A stretch of DNA of 34,773 nucleotides from Chara braunii (lineage: Eukaryota > Streptophyta > Charophyceae > Charales > Characeae), in contig BFEA01000015.1 in the NCBI GenBank assembly GCA_003427395.1, positions 587,494 through 622,266 on the forward strand, written 5' to 3'. Positions 1-10,351 of the stretch are shown one piece after another. A program made the translations under genes and the position numbers. The notes beneath the pieces were generated by a model. That model worked only from the letters and a program-made list of their open reading frames with translations, was not told the origin of the DNA and did no database searches. The first letter of the stretch is position 1; the number at the start of each line of letters is the position of its first letter.

Positions 1-58
<58 letters not shown>
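1..58. repeat. (AG)n microsatellite
   Basis: Uninterrupted AG dinucleotides fill the left edge of the window, so the true array is probably longer than what is seen here. No gene signal accompanies it. Confidence 0.95.
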
Positions 59-62
<4 letters not shown>

Positions 63-186
63 AGTCTCCAACCTTGCCGCTGGCCTCATGGTACTTCCAT
101 CGAATGGATGAGCAAAATCAAGTGAATCTACCACTAGAACATGAAAATATACACTGCCACACTTGTTTTCTTGTGTGCACGAACGC

Positions 187-200
187 ACGCGCGCGCGCGC

Positions 201-286
<86 letters not shown>

Positions 287-316
287 TTGTGGGGGGGAGG
301 CGGCCGCCCCACAGCA

Positions 317-366
<50 letters not shown>

Positions 367-605
367 GCAATCAATCAATCAATCAGTGAACAAAAAAAAC
401 AAAACCAAAAAAACGGCTGCCCGTGTGTGTGTGTGTGTGTGTGTTTGTATTCGTGGGGGGAGGCGAGCCCCCCACAACAAATCAATCAATCTATCAATCA
501 ATCTTTTGCATGAATTTTTGTTTTTTGTTTTTTCGTTTTATTTTTTGTATTTTACGAGCAATTAATCATCCACCAACCAACCAATCAATCAATCAATCAA
601 TCAAT
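187..605. repeat. compound GC/GT/ATCA microsatellite, partly duplicated
   Basis: A (GC)n to (GT)n run (187-289) is followed by a G-rich palindromic linker and an (ATCA)n run (about 316-385). The same order, GT run (422-444), G/C-rich linker and ATCA run (480-502), is repeated, and a third ATCA run lies at 571-605. The order shared by the first two blocks suggests duplication of a whole compound block. Apparent open frames here are low-complexity artefacts. Confidence 0.9.
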
Positions 606-768
606 CCTTTTTTTTTTTTTTGCACCCAGACTCAAGGACTCAAAAAAAAAAAAGACAACTTTTTTCTTTTTGAATGGGGGGATGCCCACCGACACCCGAC
701 CCCCCCCCAGCCCATCAGATGTAGTGAACACCCCCGCAAAGGCTGCGTACGGAGGGCCCAAAGTCCAT

Positions 769-804
769 ACGTACGGGCCGTATGGGCGTTGAGGGCCCGT
801 ACGT
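769..804. repeat. short inverted repeat in a GTACG-rich patch
   Basis: Arms ACGTACGGGCC (769-779) and GGCCCGTACGT (794-804) are perfect reverse complements around a 14-nt loop. The surrounding 745-835 is dense in GTACG and CGTAC words. It may be part of the LTR of the degenerate element that follows; its function is unknown. Confidence 0.6.
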
Positions 805-849
805 ACGCTCGTACGGGAGTACGGACGCGTCCTCCCCGTCCTAGGTGGC

Positions 850-947
850 GACACTGATTCAACCCCACCGGCCAAAAATCCTCGGCCACACCCCCATTTA
901 CTCTGATTGACGTTCGCGGGTACTGGATGACGCCCGGGGTGTGAGGT
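850..947 (+). repeat. 3' end of a degenerate LTR
   Basis: The stretch resembles the last ~100 bp of the 5' LTR at 8658-11130. Both have a CCAAAAATCCT..GGC..CACACCC block and finish in GTGAGGT directly before a TGG that could begin a primer-binding site. It lies upstream of a gag relic, the expected order for a Ty3-like element. The left limit is not clear. Confidence 0.5.
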
Positions 948-958
948 TGGTGCCAGAG
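948..958 (+). promoter_or_regulatory. candidate primer-binding site
   Basis: TGGTGCCAGAG directly follows the LTR-like end GTGAGGT. A TGG complementary to a tRNA CCA end is expected at this position in LTR retrotransposons. The tRNA is not identified. Confidence 0.35.
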
Positions 959-1135
959 TTGATATGTTCCGTCTTCGAGGTTTCCTTGGGACGAACGTAA
1001 ATTTTATTGTTATTTTTTTAATTTGTTTTTGGAGATGTTTGTTTATTTTGAGATAGGCTGGCACCCAGGCGCCACCACTCGGCCAACAACAATCAAAACC
1101 AAGCAAAGGGGCGGGTTCGAAATCAACCTCGAACC

Positions 1136-2068
1136 ATGGTCAAACCGGGTCAAGGGATGGATAATCATGCGGAGATGGCCAACCACCCCTTGTACCTCGT
1201 CCCTCCCCCTTTGAAGGTTCCCATCTTCTCCAAAGATGAAACAGACCCACGTACTTGGTTGGCTGCCTTGAAGGCCCAAGGTTGGACAAACCAGTTGTTT
1301 CGGGAACAGATTCCTGGAAGGTAAGCTGGAATCAAGTTTGAATGGTATGGACGAAACCTTTATACCAATTGACCGACCTTCCAAAGAATTTTCCTTGAAC
1401 GATTTGATCACATCGCGTCGAGGCAATGTTTGGGCCTGATCAAAGAATAGACGCAGCAGCCCCGGGAGACCCTGGCTAGATACGCGGAGCGATTCACCTA
1501 CCTAGCTGAACGCTCCCGGGTTGACGAGAAGATGGTACAAACGGATTTCGTGAGGGGATTATCCGACTCCCGCTCGCGAAAAAAGATATGTAAAAAATGT
1601 AACGGTTGTATCCCGATTCAACACACCTTGACCGAGCTAATTCAATATGCTATCCAGTACGAAAAGGAGAACTATAATGTAGGCTTGGATTCAAAATCAG
1701 ACGAGGATGACCCATCCGGTGTCCGACGCAATAGCTAGTCCTCTACGGCTCGGATGTTCGAAGATCGCTTCGGATTGGGGCCGGCCAAGAAAAATACGGA
1801 CCGAAGAGCACCGTCCTCCTCCTCGGCCTCCAGACACCTTTTACAGGCACAAGGAGTGCCGGACGTAGAAGAAATAACGATGAAGGAGGTAATCGCACAA
1901 TGCGTTACGGTCGTGGCGCCCTTAATGAAGTTTGTCAAAGGGCTGCAGTGGCTAAGAGGCAACAAGTGGCCATGGCGGCTGGGAGCCTGGGACCGCTATG
2001 CCACGACCAGCCTTAGCCGGGACCTCTCCGCCATGCGATGTTACAACTGCAATCAGCCAGCACATAGG
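1136..2068 (+). pseudogene. Ty3-like gag relic with degenerate zinc knuckle
   Basis: One frame starting at ATG 1136 reads as a gag (capsid/nucleocapsid) polyprotein. It has a DPRTWLAALKAQGW segment, then LARYAERFTYLAERSRVDEK, and ends in a CCHC knuckle CYNCNQPAHRIRE in which the last Cys is not present. The frame holds stops at 1322 (TAA), 1370 (TGA), 1448 (TAG) and 1736 (TAG). The contexts at 1370 and 1448 fit former Trp codons. There is no frameshift over about 900 bp. The relic breaks off inside the knuckle, exactly where the AT-rich inverted-repeat element begins. No protease or RT follows. The identification rests on motif order and on similarity in layout to the gag at 11295; the family is inferred. 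Confidence 0.75.
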
Positions 2069-2997
2069 ATTCGTGAAAACCTAACAAAAAAAATTGTTAG
2101 GTTTGCATGAAAATTTTTAAAGATTCTGATAGTACATTTTTTAGGCTTCCTACATGAACAAAATTTTATGTGAAGTAAATTAACTGCAAAAAAGGAATAG
2201 AAAAGTTTTTTTTGAGAACCACTAGAAATGATGAGGTGAGAAGCAAGGTTTTTCACAAGAAATCACTACCTTGCAAATCATTATTTATTCAGGAACCAAA
2301 ATATCCCATTTTTTTGCTTATCTAAAAAAATCATATTTATAGTTTTATAATGTAGGTAGCACGGTGAACCTTTTCGGGGGTTTCTTAAACACGCACACAT
2401 TCTCTCCTGTTCATTCGCTTGGATATGTTCTCTCATACATGGACGAATACATTGTTTTTTTGTGTTTTTTATTAAATAATTTTCTATTTTTTTATTTTAA
2501 ATTGTGGTTGGCTAAGAATTTTAAGATGTCTCCGAAGCAAAAGTTGTTTGAATTCTTCTTTTACATAACATATATTTCTTGAAAAGGGTTTTATAGTTAA
2601 CTTAAAAATGGAGTTATCTATAAACTCGATTTCGCAGAGTCTGTTTTTTATCGAACTGTTGAAAACGATTTATAGTTCTATAAATGAGTATTCACTCAAA
2701 TTGTTTTTTTTTAACATCTTTCGAGGTCGCCTTGCAATCCTTAATATTGTCTTGTTTGAGCAATGTTTTTTGTCAATCTACTAAGAACGACATATACTCT
2801 TATAACATGCTCTTTGCTGGAAAAAAAGTTCTTGCACATTTTGAGAATCGCTAGAGTTTTTGCCTATTTTTTTACCTCTTTTCTCGAAAAACAGTTAGAA
2901 ATGTTCTCTTTTATGTGTCAAAAATAACAGTCTGACTTTTACTTTTTCATTCTATAAAAAATGTTAGGTTTTGTGGTTTTGTTAGGATTTCACGAAT
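2069..2997. mobile_element. AT-rich TIR element (929 bp), non-coding
   Basis: The ends are inverted repeats of about 21 bp: ATTCGTGAAA.CCTAACAAAA at 2069 and its complement ending at 2997, with one internal mismatch. The interior is strikingly AT-rich, with long T runs and no credible ORF, unlike the gag relic it interrupts. Just inside the left end a perfect hairpin (2078-2087 with 2094-2103) repeats the CCTAACA motif, and GTTAGG recurs near the right end. I found no target-site duplication. A MITE or other non-autonomous DNA element is the best reading; superfamily unknown. Confidence 0.5.
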
Positions 2998-3989
2998 TCA
3001 GTGTTCAAGCCACCTCGCAAAAGATTATCCATATACAACTGATTCTTAAGTGTCTCAGGCCACAGCTGACTAGGTTAGGGGGTGGATATCAAGAATCAAA
3101 GCAGTAAGGGGTGAAAATTGGGGGGTCGGTTAACCTTCTGTCAGCAGTAAGCAAGTAGAGTTGTTGGGCATTGCTCATGAATGTATGCTGGGGCTAAGCC
3201 CCAACAGGTAACGATTTGTTTCCGGGTTAAAGAGAAAAAAATAAAAATTCCCGACCTCAAGGAAGCAAACATATCAACACATACACAAGCATAAGAAACG
3301 TTTGGAAAAACAGGTGTATGAAGTATTAACTTAGTTAACATTCAGAGAGACCATGCTCTCAAAACTCAACATGCCACCATCGCTCCACGCTCCCAAGTAC
3401 CGTCTATCCTTCCGTCGAACAAACCGTGTCGGCATCCGGTCGTACGATTGTGCGCAGGCGCCCGTCCCACGAACCAATGTCAAGAGGACTAAACCCGACT
3501 CAATGTCAGGATTTTAACCCCCGTCTCATCGTCATAACCCTGTCCGTTTGGTGCTGGCCAACTAAGCACATTTTCAAACTTGTCACCACTGCCGCTTCAC
3601 ACTTGGGTACCTACTAACGTGCACGGGATCCGAGTCTACATCCATTGAGCAGTGGCAGTAGACTCCCCCTTCGGTCACGTCCTGACAATATGCCACAGAC
3701 CACGGGATTGGACCCTACCACTTTTGACTGCACTCGCTGCACTTACTGAATTAAATTGGGACTGCATAGACTCAAAATCCGCGCGGGAACGGGCCTCTAC
3801 AGCCTCTGTGCCCCCCGGCACTCCCGGGTCCAAAACAAAAAAAAAAAAAATGAAACAGACGAGACAAAACAAAACAATACGCAAACCACAGACCGAGAAA
3901 ACGGTCACGGGATCGAGTCCCGATCCAGCACTACATCTATGCTTCATGCCGCGGGCATCACTCTGGTTTCTACATACCAAACCAATCCA
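2998..3989. other. no recognisable gene; unassigned sequence
   Basis: The stretch contains no coding frame with recognisable motifs. There is a small perfect hairpin TGGGGCT-a-AGCCCCA (3189-3203), an A run at 3838-3850, and a tRNA B-box-like string GGGATCGAGTCCC near 3910 without a convincing A box. The part nearest 3990 may be 3' untranslated sequence of PLE1, which runs on the minus strand. Confidence 0.5.
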
Positions 3990-4720
3990 TACTACAATTC
4001 TTATCCACCATTCATTCATCTTCTCCTACGCCTGTATCCCCTCTCAACAATTCAGCAATCATCTTCTGAGTGTTCCCCTTATCGCGGGAGAAGTTCCTCA
4101 TGGCCCAGTCAAAATAATGACTCGGGTAGTCCCTTCGACATAGTTCCATTCTCACCATGACCACTGCTCTAATCATGCCTGAACCCGGAAAGGAGTTTGC
4201 TTCAATCTGATGCAGCGCACTAACAATAACTGCTAGCTTCGCTCTTTTGCAGGGCCATGACCTGAAATCATGGAAAGAACTAAAGGTCAAACTACTCCCA
4301 TTCACCAAATCTGACTCATTCTTCACGGCCTGGTAACATCCCACATATGGGTAGCTATCCCTCACAGTCAGCTCACAGCCGAGGAATTCCCACGTTCTCT
4401 CGTCATTATCTGTCCTTTTCAATGTCAGGGCCTGATCAAATTGATCATAGCAATTTTCATAACTTCTCAGAATTTCACATGCCTTTTTCTTTCCATCCCT
4501 CCTCTTTGCATTGTAAGCCACGAAACATGACACATCATCAACGAAATGTAGACCAGCTACGTACTATCTCCGTTGATTTCCTAATGTCGTCAGAAAGTCC
4601 CATTCCCCTTGGACACACATCATGCATGCCAATGGTGGACTCGACGATTTTCCCATTGGGATGTCAATCACTTGCCTGAGCACAACCTTACCTGTGACCG
4701 TGTAACAATGCTCCAGGTCA
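3990..4720 (-). pseudogene. PLE1 reverse transcriptase, core and C-terminal part
   Basis: The minus-strand frame reads SIRFDLEHCY, then IPMGKSSSPPLACMMC, then the catalytic HFVDDVSCFVAYN (VDD at 4534-4542), and ends at 4012. G-I/D-IPMG and a YxDD-equivalent VDD are hallmarks of Penelope-type RTs; plant-type LINEs have F/YADD instead. A single in-frame TAG (4564-4566) interrupts it. No GIY-YIG domain follows the RT. The N-terminal half lies 15.6 kb away at 20354-21540. The two halves were separated by the insertion of PLE2, and removing PLE2 plus one 9-bp duplication joins codons Y-I-R-F-D-L in frame. The 3' boundary is approximate. Confidence 0.85.
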
Positions 4721-4729
4721 AACCTAATG
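4721..4729. repeat. target-site duplication of PLE2, left copy
   Basis: AACCTAATG at 4721-4729 is repeated at 20345-20353, the other edge of PLE2. The duplication falls inside the PLE1 RT codons for I-R-F. Two bases further out the flanks are CA and CG, so the match may extend to 11 bp with one difference. Confidence 0.8.
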
Positions 4730-5285
4730 GAAGTTGGCCGCGGCATCTCCAATCTGTACTTGGAGCACGACCTTGCCTTTGCTTGGGTAAGAAGGGTCGT
4801 GAAACTTCGGGATTTTAGGGCTGGAAGTTTGCCGCGACATCTCCAATCTGTACTTGGGCTCTTTGTCTTAGCCTGTGTATGTTTCCTGTTCGTTCTGACC
4901 TTGGCTCTTTGTCCGCTGGTGGTGAATTCCTTCTTGGTAACGTCGATAGTCTCACGGTAGTACTTAAGTTGTTCTCGCCTATTCGTTCGGTCCCTATTCC
5001 TTGTAACTATTCAGACCCCTGACGAGTTCCGGTTGGCGGCCGGACGAAACCCCTCGTCGGGTCGCTCCGCCATACTACGCAATGCTTACTTTTCGATGTT
5101 GTGGCGGTGCTTTATAATCAATTTTTAGGCCTATTGGTCGCGTTTCGGGATTTCGGGACTATGTGCTTTCCCCTCTGTTTTCTTGTTCTTTGTCTTCCTT
5201 CTCTTCTCTCTTCTTCCTCATTTTGTCTTCTTCTCCTTTTGCTTACGTAACGCATTTTTGTTGTTGTTGTGGACTTGTCCTTATC
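4730..5285 (+). repeat. PLE2 left terminal repeat (pLTR)
   Basis: From CCTTTGCTTGGG at 4776 to GTCCTTATC at 5285 this matches the right copy at 19655-20344, apart from an inverted insert in the right copy. The left copy starts with a 94-bp partial tandem duplication: GGAAGTTGGCCGCGGC at 4729 recurs as GGAAGTTTGCCGCGAC at 4823. Near its end is a pyrimidine-rich tract. PLEs typically carry such partial tandem terminal repeats, which contain the promoter and ribozyme. Confidence 0.85.
5014..5063 (+). ncRNA. hammerhead ribozyme, left copy
   Basis: All core parts are present in order. Stem I is GACCC (5014-5018) with GGGTC (5059-5063). The core CTGACGA is at 5019-5025. Stem II runs 5026-5045 (GTtCCGG with CCGGAC, one bulged T). 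GAAAC (5046-5050), a 5-nt loop and GTC (5056-5058) give a very short stem III. Cleavage is predicted after C5058. Minimal type-I hammerheads with tiny stem III are known from PLE terminal repeats, where they are thought to process tandem transcripts. The right copy keeps stem I, CTGANGA, GAAAC and GTC despite changed loop bases, which argues for selection. Confidence 0.85.
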
Positions 5286-5468
5286 AACTTTTCGCGCCGT
5301 AACCACCGTAAGGATTGTATTACGGTCGTGTCGCTGCGCTGACCGAGTACGTCGATTGTCAACGTGGGCTCTCTCTTTCCTTTTTTTTCCTCTCTCTTTC
5401 CTTTTTTTTTGTTTTTTTCTCTCTATCTTCTCTCTTATTATCTTCCTTATTAGTTCTCTTTTTGGTTT

Positions 5469-6959
5469 ATGATCATGGCGGCACCACCACGTGATGGTTG
5501 CTTCCGCTGTGGTCAAGTGGGTCATTGGTCGTGAGAATATCCTCATCCGAGGAGCAATAATCATAGGCCGCCCGTGGCAACGAAGACCAATGCGGAGCCG
5601 CTCTTAGCACTGCCTACTGCTAATTCGAGTACTGCTGCTGGGTCACAGTCAACCTTTGCGAGTACTTATTCGGTGCAAACTCGTACAGGGTGGTGGACTC
5701 GGAATCAACAAATATTGGATAAGTGTAACGCCTTCGTCAGTCGAACCGAGCAGAAGGAGAGGGATGGACGGGCGACTGAAGAACGTTTGAAGAAGCAGCG
5801 AGAAAAAGAGGAGGCGGTTAGGGTCAAGAAGGAACTTGAGGATTTCGAGTGTCAAATGGGGCAAAGATTGGCGAGCAGGCTTGCTCCCATGTAGGATGCT
5901 ATTATGGGTAAGGGAGTCAACAAGACCAACAACGGCTCGGGTGACGAGGAATTGGCTCGTCTGTGACGGGAGAATGAGGATACAAGTGCCAAGTACGGCA
6001 TCACTGAGCTGCTGCCATCTTCGAACCTCATCGATCGTCCGCAGAAGGAGAATAACGATCTAAAGAAAGCGGGGGATGACTTGAAGACTCGATTGGAAAA
6101 CGATATGGCGACACTCAAATGGGAGATCTGGGATCTCAAGGATCACCACGAATAAGTGGGGAGAAGTAACCTCACGAAGCAAATTGACGAGCTGCGGTTA
6201 AAGATGGAGCTGCTCCGCAAACGGAACGAGGAAACGAAGGAGGTCGCTCAACTGTGGAGGAGCGAGGCCCTACGGCCTGGGAACAAACGGGGAAGCGTCA
6301 ATATGTCGATGCCAGCGAGCGAGGGTCGCACGGCGACTCGCTCTCGATTAGGGGTTGGTCCTGATGAAGAAGCACGACGCCTTCGTGTAGAGGTGCAAGA
6401 CCTGCATGAACGTCGTCGCTGTGATCAGACTGAAGTAGATATGCTCAAGGAAAGGTGTGCCAAAGCTGAGGCACAATGCATGGAGGCGGAGGCGGAGCTC
6501 GTGAGACTACGGGAGCAGATGGGGAGGCTGTCCACTGATGGTACAGGTGTGGGTACTCCAGAGGTCGTAGGGACGAATCTCAAAGAGAAGATGGATGAAC
6601 CTGCAAAAACTGGCTTCCGTACGGGCAGACGGGGACGTGTGAAGATGACTCCAGGGAGAATACCGAGGGAGGACAGTGCCAGAAAGGCTAATGACAGGCA
6701 TGCTTTTGTGCAAGACGAGAAGAAGCGGCTCAAGGCACTTAAGAAGGGAGGCTCAAAGCCTCTCTGCAAGGAAGCTGGGATCAGGTATAAAACGGTGGAT
6801 GTTACTGTTGATGAACTGGCCAAACTCAATGCTGAGAAAAGGTTCGAAGGGAGCAGTAACTCTGATGGCAAGACGGATCCGGACCATGATCACGGTAGGT
6901 CAACCTCGGGAGACAATAATGTTGCTGTGATCGAGGAAGTCCCGTCGGATTTTGCTTGA
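5469..6959 (+). pseudogene. PLE2 ORF, N-terminal part: CCHC knuckle and coiled coils
   Basis: The frame opens at ATG 5469/5475 and quickly gives a zinc knuckle CFRCGQVGHWS*EY (5499-5540): Cys, Cys and His are intact, but Arg is now TGA (5532) and the last Cys is Tyr. Highly charged heptad-like stretches follow (EQKERDGRATEERLKKQ near 5745; IDELRLKMELLRKR near 6184; EEARRLRVEVQDL near 6370), suggesting coiled coils, then a basic tail. Other in-frame stops are TAG 5892, TGA 5964 and TAA 6153; the last, TGA 6957, is followed by plausible coding sequence to about 7120. The domain looks like a nucleic-acid-binding, multimerising gag-like module fused to the PLE polyprotein. It lies 3' of the left pLTR. 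Confidence 0.7.
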
Positions 6960-7120
6960 TGGGACTTCCGGAACGCGGCGTTGTGGGGTCTTGCTAATTC
7001 TTGTCGTATTAATAGGTCCTCCTCTACTTCTGCTCTCAAGGATGCGGCGTGGAACTCTTTCTTTCAAGTGGTCGTATTGCCAGGTATTGGTTCTCATCTT
7101 GCGTGGTTTAATCCCGTGGG

Positions 7121-8649
7121 CTGAAAAATTACGGTCCTATTTTTTGTCCATAGTCGATGGTGATGGTGATCTTTTTCGTTGCAAAGGTCCTCTTGTCTAC
7201 GTCTGACTGTCTGCTTGGCACAAGCATGTCTATGTGGGATCGACTGATTGGGCACTTGATATTCGCTGGTGTGAGCATGTCTATCGCACTTGCAATAGTA
7301 CTGTTGTCGAACGTGGCGAGAGGAACCATACACTTTACAATTGGCTTCGACGCTGTGGTCCGGAGCACTACGTGACGCTTCCTCTGTTTCGCTGTGAATC
7401 ATCTGATCTTCTTGATTGGGAGCGGTTCATTATTCATAAATTTAATCATTTTCTTAACAGTAAGGGAAAACTCGTACGTTGGGTACATTCACGACCGGAA
7501 AAACGGGAACGGGCTAAACAGAGACGGAAGAAGCTCCAACTTGTGGTACCGGTGGTTGAGGACTTGTCGAGTAACTATGCTCATCATCTGCATCTATCGT
7601 TTGTCACCAGTGAGGGGGTTTTGTCGGCCAGTTTGCTTGGTCTACTTAAGGACGCTAGGGTGAGTGGACGAAAGAACCTTATTGTATGGTGTGTTGGTGG
7701 GGAAGTACTCATCGACAAGTGAAAAATTGTTAAAAGATGTTTTGGTGGATCGGTTGTCGAATCTATCTTTGGTGTTGGTGCTTTGAAGAGGAGTTATGGC
7801 TAGCTGAAGGATGGGACCACACCGCATTTCAGTTCCATTTCGTATTTTTGTTCCACCTTGCTTTGTCTAAAACCAACGTTACTTGGTTTTCTAACGAAAC
7901 CCGGAACACGTGCATGTCTTCCTAGGTGGGAGTTGGACAAGTTGGTTGGACTCTATTCGGCGATCCGGTGTTTTACGGAGAAACAAACTCGCTATCAGTT
8001 ATGCTGCTAGGTGTCTGGAGTAATTAGGCGGCAGTTTGGTATTAATGTTCGAACCCGTCTCGTTGTTCGCATAACCTATGATGCTTGTCTCAGCAAATGT
8101 GCCATTAGGGAGACGTGCAATGATACCTTACGTAAGATGGATGTTCCGTACTGCATGAGTGAGATGATGGCCCGGAGGTTAAGGGTGGTATGGGTGAAAA
8201 ATCGAACTCTCGGTGACATCTTGTTCAATTTTTGTGATGTGTCTAGGCGGGGTGATCACTATTGTGATTGCGCCAGAAATGAGTTGTTGTTTAGTCGCAT
8301 TAATGAACACGTATGTTTCAGGTTAGCATCTACTGATTTCGTACCGCCCTTTCTGCGAAATTCTCGTAATGTTCCACGTCCCTCTCGTGTCACCTCTCGC
8401 CGGAATGTGGTTCGTCAAATTGTTGCTTCGTTTGATGTTGTGCGGTCTCTTCCAAAGTTGAATCCGGAGAGTATAGGGATTTGCTTACTTGATTCTTGCT
8501 TCAACAATACCACAGTTTACTATGATTGTGCCTCGGGGATTGAAGGTCTCTTCCAAAGTGTTCTCATTGATCACAATGCTAGCAATACATTGAACCACTG
8601 GTATGTTGTCCGGTGGTCTATAGACAGAGTATGGAAACATTGTTTTTGA
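7121..8649 (+). pseudogene. PLE2 ORF, GIY-YIG endonuclease and linker
   Basis: The reading frame shifts by one near 7121. LVYV (7192-7203) and VYVGST (7228-7245) match the GIY and YIG strands. They are followed by RWCEH, LYNWLRRCGPEHY, a Glu in DWERFI and FLN, the usual order of GIY-YIG nuclease residues (Arg, His, Glu, Asn). A basic WVHSRPEKRERAKQRRKK segment follows. From 8011 the frame gives RVVWVKNRTLGDIL, a Cys pair DHYCDCAR and HVCFRLASTDFVPPFLRNS, which parallels the PLE1 protein at 21191-21532. Stops in frame are TGA 7204 (probably a former Trp), TGA 7720, TAG 7801 and TAG 8008. The endonuclease would make the priming nick. The frame ends at TGA 8647, just before the LTR element. Confidence 0.75.
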
Positions 8650-8653
8650 AGAA

Positions 8654-8657
8654 CCCT
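8654..8657. repeat. target-site duplication of the Ty3-like element, left copy
   Basis: CCCT here and at 17591-17594 flank the element TGTGACG...CGTCACA. Joining the PLE2 sequence across one copy gives a frame KNPDFVICHNEKS, which aligns with FVENKGYVHCSD of PLE1. The PLE2 coding region therefore continues beyond the insertion. Confidence 0.65.
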
Positions 8658-9407
8658 TGTGACGAACTACTTTCTGAAAGGCGCCATCTTCTGCGCAACC
8701 GGGATTGGGGGTACACAGAGGGATCGGGGATAAATTGCATGGCGGCCCCGCCTTCTTGATTTTTCGAAGTTTTCTCCTTGGTCCTTCGGGAAGAGATGGT
8801 GGCGGTTATGGACCTTGGGACAATAGGCCCTCGCCTTAGCGAGCGCGGAGGGGGAACAACTTCTGCTATGGTCTTTTTCGCTTTTCTTTTCCTTTTCTTT
8901 TGTTTTCAAATAAGGCGTTCGTCTTTTTGGCGCAATAATCGCGCGGGTAATTTCTTCGGAAGTTTTGAATTTAGAACGAGCCCATGCGGGCTTTCGGAAT
9001 TTCTTTTCGTAATTAGGACTTTAGTTAGAGTAGGAAATTGGGTACGTTGTAATTTTTGCCCGTAACTGCACATCGCCTCTTGCTTGCACGCGCGCTTTGC
9101 TGCACAGGGACCTGCGCTCTGTTCCCGCTGTGCCTAAATTCTAATCTCAACTGTAATCTCTTCTTGTTCCTTCCCCGCTACGCAGGTGTAACTGTAATCT
9201 TCCCCGTTCTTGAAATTCCCTTCCGCGTCACTGCATGCGCACTCTACCTCCAATTTCATTGGCCCGATCGTTGCATGGTTGGATTGAAGCGTGGAGTGAG
9301 GCTACGTCCCCCACGCCGCGGCCCAGTCATGCACTCGTAGGCACTTCCTTTCTCTATTCTTTCCTGTTCCTCTGGCAATCCCGACTATTGCGCGCTGATT
9401 AGCAAGC

Positions 9408-9414
9408 TATAAAT
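9408..9414 (+). promoter_or_regulatory. candidate TATA box in the LTR
   Basis: TATAAAT lies about 750 bp into the LTR and is conserved in the other LTR at 17121-17127. Position and conservation fit a Pol II core promoter for the element. No start site can be assigned from sequence alone. Confidence 0.4.
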
Positions 9415-9657
9415 TCTGCAAGCTCGATTAATTTTCTCTCTAATCTACTTAGGAGTTAGCACGGTCGAGAGAATCGGCTAACGAGCAGAAAGACGGTGAG
9501 TAGAGAGTTGGGCGATCTGACGAGCTGGTGCTGAGTGCGCGGGGTTGACGTGGGGCCGCGAGGGACTGTGGCACGTGGGCGAACCTGGCTTGTACGCTCG
9601 GGCTATGCGGGGTGACGACTCTGTGAGGTCTTTGGGATGCACGGCGACGAACTGCCC

Positions 9658-9662
<5 letters not shown>

Positions 9663-9692
<30 letters not shown>
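9663..9692. repeat. (GA)n microsatellite inside the 5' LTR
   Basis: Uninterrupted GA repeats within the LTR block that is absent from the 3' LTR. Confidence 0.9.
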
Positions 9693-9696
<4 letters not shown>

Positions 9697-10351
9697 GGAT
9701 ATGGTGGAACAGTGTCTTTTCCTCCCTCCTTTCTATGAAAATTTTGATTCCAACGTTGGCCAATTTTGTTGCGGCATTTTTCGGATTCCTGTGTGAATCT
9801 TCTCAGATCTCCTTATTGGAATGCATGTATGTATGTATGGGGTCGAACGATCTCGCATCCTTTCTCGCAATTTGTCTTCGCGTTTTCATTTCGTTTTGAT
9901 CAGTAGACTAGCGTGGTTTCAACTTCATCGCTTTTTCGGCATTCGGCGTCGCAGCGCGGGTTTCGATCTACGAATCTGAGTTCTCGCGGATCTGGTCAGT
10001 GCGCTCACTGCACGGGATTAGCCCAATCACTTGCAAGAAAATACAGGAATTGTTGGGAATGTATGTCTGTTCTTCGAATGTTTGATGACCCTTTCCTCCA
10101 ATGCATAAGGGTATATAACCAGGGAGGGGTTGTTCTGGGAACGAGGTTGCATGCATAATCGGGCCAAACGCCCGTAGATTGCTCCGCCATTAGGACGCGC
10201 AGCCTAGGACTTAACTAACTAGCCAGTTCGTACGCGCGTGGAAGACAGTAATCCATCAACGGATTTGCCATCTACACGCACACATGCAAAGGCTAGCTAC
10301 GATCCCGCCACGTAGGAATGATGTGTGTAAGTGAGTCCCGTTGATACGGAT

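Noticed and set aside
74-565. Long open frames across 1-600 giving Cys-Val or Thr-His repeats
   Set aside because: They are translations of GT and ATCA microsatellites and are open in several frames on both strands.
2069-2997. Organellar DNA insertion, suggested by high AT content
   Set aside because: No organellar gene or rRNA/tRNA is recognisable, and inverted terminal repeats define the ends.
7394-7663. YVGYIHD in an alternative frame as the YIG motif of a GIY-YIG domain
   Set aside because: The other frame has the correct order VYV, VYVGST, R, H, E, N and joins homologous PLE sequence; this hit is a coincidental out-of-frame match.
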